Shown here: positions 14,879-19,754 of the stretch, in pieces
Layout: each line of letters begins with the position of its first letter
Numbering within the stretch: position 1 is the first letter of the stretch
NCBI GenBank assembly: GCA_913058555.1
Contig: CAJXRJ010000041.1
Coordinates: 1-19,754 of the forward strand
DNA length: 19,754 nt
Source of the DNA: an uncultured bacterium
Lineage (GTDB): Bacteria > Planctomycetota > UBA1135 > GCA-002686595
Reading direction: 5' to 3'
Notes under the pieces: model-generated
What the model was told of the DNA's origin: nothing
Database searches by the model: none
What the model saw: only the letters and a program-made list of their open reading frames with translations
Made by a program: the position numbers and the translations under genes

Positions 14879-17014
14879 ATGACGTTCCAGTACGCCCTGC
14901 GCTTCGAATCAGGAGAGCGCCGAGGTGAAGTTGTCCCGCTCACGATCGCGAACGCCCAAGGGGGCGTTTTCACGATTGGCCGCCAGCCGGGGAACTCCCT
15001 CCAAGTCACTGACGCCTCCGTTTCTGGACGGCACGCCGAGCTTGAAATCGGCTCGGATGGTCTGTCCATCCGGGATCTCGACAGCACGAACGGCACCGAG
15101 GTCGGCGGCCGCCGCGTGCGTCAGACCTCCCTCGACATGCACGATGAGCTGGTGCTCGGCAAGGTGCAGTTCACCGTCGTCGACGCGGCCAGCCCGTCCG
15201 ATGGCCTGGCGCTGGAGCTCGAGTTGGACTCCCCCGCCGACGTTGCGGGCCTATCGCAGACCCAGATCCAACCCCGGGACGACTCCTTCGAGATCACCGC
15301 GGAGGACATCGCTCGGTCCAGGCGCACGTCCAAGCTGGCTCCCATCGGGATCCTTGCCCTGGCGGCCCTCGCCGGCGGCGCATGGTTCTGGAGCCGGTCC
15401 GCGGGGGACGACTCTGGCGGGTCTTCCCTGGCTGCCGACGTCGCGGCCGTCAACGAGCCGGCCGGTAACCTCCTGAGCGCTGGCTACTCCTTCGAGAAGA
15501 CGGCGGGCTGGACCGCGATCGAAGGCGACGGCGACCGGTTTGATCTTGTGGGCAGTGCTGCGGCCACGGGTCGCCGGGGCGCGCGAGCAGAGCTCTTTGG
15601 GGGCGAATATGCGCAGCTCGTGAGCGATCCGGTCTCAGCGATTGGCTCCCATAGGCTCTCGGCATCGGTGCTTGTCGACGGGGACGCCAAGGCCCGGATC
15701 GGTGTGCAACTGATCGGGCGATCCCATGGTGATGAGGGGGGCACTGATGGGGACGGGGCCCCGACCCGCCCCGTCGCGCTCTGGTCCGATTGGATCGAGG
15801 GGGGCGAGGAGTTTGCGACCCTCGAGCTTCCGTTCACGGCGCCGCCGGGCACCGGCAGCGTCGCCGTGGTCCTTTGGGCCCAGTCGACCGCGGAGCCAGC
15901 GGCGGAGGACGATGACTCTGCCGAGTATGCGTTGGTGGATATCGACGACGTGGCCCTTGTGCCGGACGGTTCCTCCGAGGCTCTGCTTTCGGAGGCCTCC
16001 TGGCGCGTGCACTCCATCGCTCGCTCCACCGGCGAGTCCGGCCAGCACCGAGCCCTCTCGGTGGCATCCCTCGACGACCCCATGATTCACTGGATCGGCC
16101 TGCGCCGGTCCGGGCCCGATGGAAAGGCCCGCGAGGCGGCCGACTACTCGGTGACCACCGAGGGTGCGTCCCTCGTGCTCAAGGCGGGTGCGACCGGGTC
16201 CTTCGAATTCCGCTTGGCGGAACCGATGGTCCGGGCGGGCATCGCCTCCATCAGCGGCGCCACCGATGGCGGAGCCCCAGGGGACGACGGGGGCACGGCA
16301 AGGGTCGCCACTTACGCCTCCCACGGCACTCTGTTCGAGGCGTCCGGCGCGACGGCGGTTCTGCTTGGCTCCGACGCCAAGCTTGTGAGCGTCTCGCTGC
16401 CATCGGCCCGTGCCGTGACCGGCAAGCCCCAGGGTGGGGGCATGGTCGTTCGCTTCGACGTGTCGAAGGGGGAGTCGGTGCACCTCCAGTTCGATTTCTC
16501 CGAGGAGCGCACCCGCGCCCAGCGCATGGCGCGGCAGGCGCGGGAAGCGATCTCCAACGGGGCAAGCGGCGACGCCGTCCGGATCTACGGTGAGCTCCTC
16601 CGGGAGTGCCCGTTCGATCAGGCCTTGATCGACCAGGCGGGCACGGCCCTCGATCAGATCACAGCCGTCGGGCGCCAGGAGCTCAAGGGGCTCGCCACCG
16701 AAGTCGAGCGCGCGCGCTTCTTTGGGCTTGGGGACCTCTATCGCGAGAAGCTCGCGAGGGTTCGGGCGCTGCAAGCACGATACGAGAGCACCGCGGTCGC
16801 TCCCGCCTGTGAGGCCCTTGCAAGCGACATCGAAGCGGAGCTCCAAAAGCTCGGCAGCGGGGTCGCTGAAGACGAAGGGAAACGCCTGGAAGCCGTGGCT
16901 TCCGCCCTGCGCGAGCACGGATCCGAGGGCCTCGCGGCCCGCGTGGAACAGTACATGACGAAGACGAAGGCAGAGGGCTCGAAGGGCTCTGATAACTCCG
17001 GAGGGGATCGCTAA
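14879..17014 (+). CDS. FHA-domain single-pass membrane protein with large extracytoplasmic region
   Basis: The product has 711 residues from ATG 14879, which opens directly into the domain. A complete forkhead-associated domain occupies about 1-105. Its phosphothreonine-binding residues are present: GR (34-35), S49, R51-H52 and STNG (69-72). After an acidic linker, one membrane helix spans about 154-173, preceded by basic residues (RSRRTSK), giving an FHA-inside topology. Outside are a beta-sandwich, carbohydrate-binding-module-like domain (about 202-367), a second beta-rich segment (about 374-535), and a helical TPR-like or coiled-coil tail (about 542-705). It is coupled to the PilM-PilN gene (TAATG overlap), so it likely docks on the same pilus/secretion platform. 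The cytoplasmic FHA domain could read Ser/Thr kinase phosphorylation; this is inference. No close full-length family is recognised. The FHA and membrane-helix calls are firm, while the outer-domain calls are tentative. Confidence 0.8.
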   Translation: MTFQYALRFESGERRGEVVPLTIANAQGGVFTIGRQPGNSLQVTDASVSGRHAELEIGSDGLSIRDLDSTNGTEVGGRRVRQTSLDMHDELVLGKVQFTVVDAASPSDGLALELELDSPADVAGLSQTQIQPRDDSFEITAEDIARSRRTSKLAPIGILALAALAGGAWFWSRSAGDDSGGSSLAADVAAVNEPAGNLLSAGYSFEKTAGWTAIEGDGDRFDLVGSAAATGRRGARAELFGGEYAQLVSDPVSAIGSHRLSASVLVDGDAKARIGVQLIGRSHGDEGGTDGDGAPTRPVALWSDWIEGGEEFATLELPFTAPPGTGSVAVVLWAQSTAEPAAEDDDSAEYALVDIDDVALVPDGSSEALLSEASWRVHSIARSTGESGQHRALSVASLDDPMIHWIGLRRSGPDGKAREAADYSVTTEGASLVLKAGATGSFEFRLAEPMVRAGIASISGATDGGAPGDDGGTARVATYASHGTLFEASGATAVLLGSDAKLVSVSLPSARAVTGKPQGGGMVVRFDVSKGESVHLQFDFSEERTRAQRMARQAREAISNGASGDAVRIYGELLRECPFDQALIDQAGTALDQITAVGRQELKGLATEVERARFFGLGDLYREKLARVRALQARYESTAVAPACEALASDIEAELQKLGSGVAEDEGKRLEAVASALREHGSEGLAARVEQYMTKTKAEGSKGSDNSGGDR
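17000..17006 (+). promoter_or_regulatory. Shine-Dalgarno site of the PilM-PilN fusion gene
   Basis: GGAGGGG ends 7 nt before ATG 17014, inside the last codons of the FHA gene. It fixes the start and, with the TAATG overlap, indicates coupled expression. It is the strongest ribosome site in the window. Confidence 0.7.
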
Positions 17015-18654
17015 TGGCCAGGACAGCCATCGGCGTCGATGTGGGCTCCCGTTCCGCCGTGGCCCTCAAGGGCTCATGGAAGGGAGGCACCTTTCACCTG
17101 ACCGGGTACGCGGCCGCGGACAACCACGGCGGCGACCTGCGGTCCGGCTGGGCAGCGCTCCGGCCGGCCTTCAAGCTCACCCGTGCGCGGGTCGGTATCA
17201 GTGGCCGCGACGTCAACGTCCGGTACACCCGGGTTCCGGAGGTTCCTGATTGGCAGCTTCGGAACCTCATGCGTTTCGAAGTCCAGGAGATCGGCGATCA
17301 GTCGGGCGCCGACGTAGCGTCGGACTTCAACCTTCTGCCGCGTCCCCCTGAGGTGGCGGGCGAGGATGTCGTGCTCTTGGCGATGGGCCGCGAGACGCTC
17401 CTCGAAGATCACATCGATGGGCTCACCGCGTCCGGTGGCTCGATCGAGGCGTTTAGCCCCGCGTCCATCGGGCTCTACAACGCCTTTGTGCGCTACGGGG
17501 TGGTCCAGGACGACACCGTCCTGATCGCCAACATCGGGCACGAGACCACGGATGTGGTCATCGCCCGGGGCGCGGATTTGCTGTTTGCGCGGAATCTCTC
17601 CGGCGGCGCGGCGCTCTTCGACGACGCCCTGTCCCAGCGCCTTGGGCTGGGGCCCGTCGAGGCGGAAAACGCTAAGATCGACCATGTGGACCTCACCCCT
17701 GGCGCACGCCACGGCAGCTCCGAGGGCGAGAAGGCCACCCGCTCAGTCTTGGCCGCCGCGGGGCAGCTCATGTCGCTGCTCCAAAGCTCGGTCATGTTCT
17801 GCAAGAGCCAAGTTCGCCTCAGCGGGCTGAAGCTCGACCGGGTGTTGCTCGCCGGCGGCGGCGCCGCGATTGAAGGGCTTCCCGAGTACCTCTCCGCAGG
17901 TATGGGAGTTCCCGTCTCCCGCTTCGACGCCTTCCACGTGGTGGATACGTCGGCGCTCTCACCCGAAGAAGTGGACCTTCTCGAGGGGCGCGAGCTGGAG
18001 TCGGTCGTGGCACTGGGCCTGGCGACGATGTCCTCCGACGACGAGGCGTACTCCCTTGAGCTGCTGCCGGAAGCGGTGGCGAAGAAGCGCGCGTTCTTCG
18101 GTGGCACGATCTGGCTGATCGCCGCCGCCGTGCTTGGGCTATGCGTGCTCGGGTTCAAGGTCCAGCACAGCGCAGCGGAGCTGGAGCGCGTCGAAGGCGA
18201 TGCCCGGCGTATCTCCAAGGCAGCCACCAGGGCCAAGAGCACCCACGAAGCGACCGAAGAGCTCATCCAGGAGAATCAGGAGCTTGGCCTGCGTGTGGAT
18301 GAACTCTATGGCGTGGCCGGCTCCGGCGAGCAGCTCGCCCGGGTCATGGGGCTCATGGATCAGCACTTACCCAGGGACTTCTGGGTGACGCGCATCGAGA
18401 GCTCGTTTGAGTCCGACGAGGAACTCGGTCTAGCGCGGGGCGAAGAAATGCCCGTCCTCACCGTGAGGGGCTCCGCCCGTGAAGGCACGCAATCACCTGC
18501 CTCGCAGTTTCAGAACTTCCTCGCGTCCCTCGAGAGCGCTCTTCCCAGCGCGACCTTCAAGACATCCATCACGGGCAAGTCGTTCACCATCATCGTGACG
18601 TTCTTCGCCGAGCTCCCCGACTCCGGCGTCAACGCCGATCTAGAGGGGGCCTGA
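17014..18654 (+). CDS. PilM-PilN fusion, type IV pilus/type II secretion inner-membrane platform protein
   Basis: The product has 546 residues. Residues 1-345 are a PilM/GspL-like actin-fold domain with the expected nucleotide-binding motifs: phosphate 1 IGVDVGSRS (6-14), phosphate 2 IANIGHETTDVV (171-182) and adenosine motif LLAGGGAAIEGL (278-289). Also present is RYTRVPEVPDWQLRNLMRFE, typical of the PilM region that senses the partner. A membrane helix at about 365-383 follows KKRAFF, then a coiled coil (about 385-430) and a ferredoxin-like C-terminal domain (about 435-535), which is the layout of PilN. PilM (about 350 residues) and PilN (about 190) are normally separate proteins, with the PilN N-terminus binding PilM; here they are one chain, as in GspL. 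The protein should link cytoplasmic ATPase activity to the periplasmic PilO/PilP layer. It starts on the FHA gene's stop codon and ends 5 nt before the PilO-like gene. Confidence 0.85.
   Translation: MARTAIGVDVGSRSAVALKGSWKGGTFHLTGYAAADNHGGDLRSGWAALRPAFKLTRARVGISGRDVNVRYTRVPEVPDWQLRNLMRFEVQEIGDQSGADVASDFNLLPRPPEVAGEDVVLLAMGRETLLEDHIDGLTASGGSIEAFSPASIGLYNAFVRYGVVQDDTVLIANIGHETTDVVIARGADLLFARNLSGGAALFDDALSQRLGLGPVEAENAKIDHVDLTPGARHGSSEGEKATRSVLAAAGQLMSLLQSSVMFCKSQVRLSGLKLDRVLLAGGGAAIEGLPEYLSAGMGVPVSRFDAFHVVDTSALSPEEVDLLEGRELESVVALGLATMSSDDEAYSLELLPEAVAKKRAFFGGTIWLIAAAVLGLCVLGFKVQHSAAELERVEGDARRISKAATRAKSTHEATEELIQENQELGLRVDELYGVAGSGEQLARVMGLMDQHLPRDFWVTRIESSFESDEELGLARGEEMPVLTVRGSAREGTQSPASQFQNFLASLESALPSATFKTSITGKSFTIIVTFFAELPDSGVNADLEGA
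18642..18649 (+). promoter_or_regulatory. Shine-Dalgarno site of the PilO-like gene
   Basis: AGAGGGGG lies 10 nt before ATG 18660, inside the end of the PilM-PilN gene. The spacing is slightly long but supports this start. Confidence 0.5.
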
Positions 18655-18659
18655 TCACC

Positions 18660-19478
18660 ATGGACCTGAACGAAATCTGGCAGGAGCACAAACGCTTCAT
18701 TCTCATGGTGGCCGCCGGCTTCCTGACGTTCTTCGTCGCGAATTCCGTGATCGAAGGCATGTACCGGGCCGACATTCGGTCAGCGCTCAGGGGCGTCAGC
18801 AAGGATCGACAGACCCTTGCAGACGAGCTCTACCGGGCATCGGACCGCGAGGCCGCGGAGCTTGAGAACGACGCGCTTCGTGTCGGCTACGACAAGCTCG
18901 TGGCGGCCAGCGCCTTCCGCCCGCGGGCGGAGTTCGACTTGGCGCAGACTCCGGGTACGCCCCAGAATGCCTACATTACGGCCGTGGAGCGCCTCGAGGA
19001 TCGATTGCTCGATCTCGCGAGCCAGAAGCGAGCGATCCTGCCCGACGGGCTTGGGCTCGAGACGGTGCAGACCCTGAACGTCGACCTCGTCGAGCGTCAT
19101 TTGCATGCCGTCGATCTCCTCGAGCGTGCCGTGCAGATGGCCCTCGAAGCCGGCGTGCGCCGGGTGCGCCGCATCGACGTGAGTCTCGACCCCGCGTTCA
19201 AATCGAACCGCGGTCTCGGGGCCATCGAGCGTACCAAGGTCCAGATAGAAACGGACTCCACGGCGGAGGCCGTCACCGAATGGCTGACCCTGGCGGAAAC
19301 GCCGGTCGGCCCCGATGGCGGAGGCACTGCGGCGTCCGTTCGACTGCAGCCTCTACCGTTCCAAGACCTCGAGATGAGCCGGGTTTCCAACAAAGAGAAC
19401 GAGGTCCGCACTTCGATCACCTTCGTGGTGGTCCGGGTCCACGAGCTGAACACGGACGACGAGGACGACACCCTATGA
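18660..19478 (+). CDS. PilO/GspM-like inner-membrane platform protein
   Basis: The product has 272 residues. A short cytoplasmic N-terminus (MDLNEIWQEHKR) precedes one membrane helix (about 13-30). A long charged coiled coil (about 35-75) follows, then helical segments and a C-terminal alpha/beta region (about 160-265) ending in strands such as RTSITFVVVRVHEL. This bitopic, coiled-coil, ferredoxin-like layout and the position directly after PilM-PilN identify it as the PilO (type IV pilus) or GspM (type II secretion) counterpart, which pairs with PilN in the periplasm. It is somewhat longer than typical PilO (about 200 residues). Sequence similarity alone is weak; the call rests on architecture and order. 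Its stop overlaps the next start (ATGA at 19475-19478). Confidence 0.7.
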   Translation: MDLNEIWQEHKRFILMVAAGFLTFFVANSVIEGMYRADIRSALRGVSKDRQTLADELYRASDREAAELENDALRVGYDKLVAASAFRPRAEFDLAQTPGTPQNAYITAVERLEDRLLDLASQKRAILPDGLGLETVQTLNVDLVERHLHAVDLLERAVQMALEAGVRRVRRIDVSLDPAFKSNRGLGAIERTKVQIETDSTAEAVTEWLTLAETPVGPDGGGTAASVRLQPLPFQDLEMSRVSNKENEVRTSITFVVVRVHELNTDDEDDTL

Positions 19479-19706
19479 ACCTTCGCAAGGAACCCATCGT
19501 CTTCATTGCCGGTGCACTCATCTGTGGCTGGATGGTGAAGGGGATGCTCAGTGAGTCCGGGCCGTCGAGCCGAACCCGTAAGGGCTCGCGCAAGGAGTAC
19601 GTGAGCGAACGCCTGCCGGACCTCGGCATGGTGATGCCGGACGGGTCACGGTCCACGACCTTCGAGCGCAACCTCTTTGCGCCGCCGTCAGCGACGTCGC
19701 CCCTCC
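19475..19706 (+). CDS. PilP/GspC-like protein, N-terminal fragment truncated by contig end
   Basis: Seventy-seven codons of genomic sequence remain, beginning at ATG 19475 (GAGGA about 9 nt upstream, ATGA overlap with the PilO-like gene). The fragment has a membrane helix at about 6-25 (EPIVFIAGALICGWMVKGML), a basic stretch, and FERNLFAPPSATSPL near its end. This resembles the R-x-(I/L/P)-F-x-x-P segment before the HR domain of PilP and GspC proteins, which connect the inner-membrane platform to the outer-membrane secretin. Context after PilM, PilN and PilO supports this. The frame continues past 19706 only because adapter sequence happens to be open; those 16 residues are not biological. 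The rest of the gene and probably a secretin gene lie beyond the contig. Confidence 0.6.
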
Positions 19707-19754
19707 CTGTCTCTTATACACATCTCCGAGCCCACGAGACTAGGCATGATCTCG
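19707..19754 (+). other. Sequencing adapter contamination (Nextera transposase end, i7 index, start of the flow-cell adapter)
   Basis: The sequence reads CTGTCTCTTATACACATCT (19707-19725, the Tn5 mosaic end), then CCGAGCCCACGAGAC (19726-19740, Nextera read-2 primer site), TAGGCATG (19741-19748, matching the i7 index I remember as N706), and ATCTCG (19749-19754, start of the flow-cell sequence). The order is exactly that of read-through into a Nextera library adapter. It is synthetic, not a genomic transposon end, and should be trimmed. Confidence 0.98.

Noticed and set aside
1..19706. tRNA, rRNA, CRISPR array or riboswitch
   Set aside because: The noncoding gaps are all under about 230 bases, and I saw no regularly spaced repeats, cloverleaf sequence or recognisable riboswitch core in them.
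19707..19725. Tn5 mosaic end read as evidence of a natural transposon
   Set aside because: It is followed directly by library primer, index and flow-cell sequence at the contig edge, so it is an artefact.

Overview
The window is a GC-rich piece of bacterial chromosome, most likely from a planctomycete. The best evidence is the first operon. It encodes a DUF1549/DUF1553 secreted cytochrome-type protein, a Tat-exported DUF1501 protein, and a protein with a planctomycete-type cytochrome c (PSCyt1-like) domain. The weak or absent Shine-Dalgarno sites and the secreted FG-GAP protein with a stereotyped C-terminal domain fit the same picture. I cannot name a species. The right edge is a contig end: the last 48 bases are a sequencing-library adapter, not genomic DNA.

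Region 1 (106-7261, + strand) is a tightly coupled three-gene operon for exported proteins: DUF1549/DUF1553, then DUF1501, then a roughly 1000-residue fusion of cytochrome c, leucine-rich repeats, a beta-propeller-like region and a PhoD-type metallophosphoesterase. The start and stop codons overlap at both junctions. The small N-terminal cytochrome domain usually fused to DUF1549 is absent from gene 1 and sits instead at the N-terminus of gene 3.

Region 2 (7275-10885) holds a DUF1569/DinB-like gene (-), a divergent polytopic GT-C-type glycosyltransferase (+), and a convergent MscS/YbdG-like channel (-). The stop-codon ends of the last two genes overlap.

Region 3 (10945-13685, - strand) is a large secreted protein with about 14 FG-GAP/VCBS calcium-loop repeats and a C-terminal domain of about 140 residues. 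A long perfect hairpin follows its stop codon.

Region 4 (13913-14662, +) is a RadC-family MPN protein with an unusual low-complexity insertion.

Region 5 (14879-19706, +) is the start of an operon for a type IV pilus/type II secretion-like inner-membrane platform. It encodes an FHA-domain transmembrane protein, a PilM-PilN fusion, a PilO-like protein, and the first 77 codons of a PilP/GspC-like protein, which is cut off by the contig end. The gene order and coupling suggest that all four proteins act in one envelope-spanning assembly. The FHA protein is the novel-looking component, offering a possible phospho-threonine input to the platform.

I saw no tRNA or rRNA gene, CRISPR array, insertion sequence or prophage gene. 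The noncoding gaps are all short (under about 230 bases).
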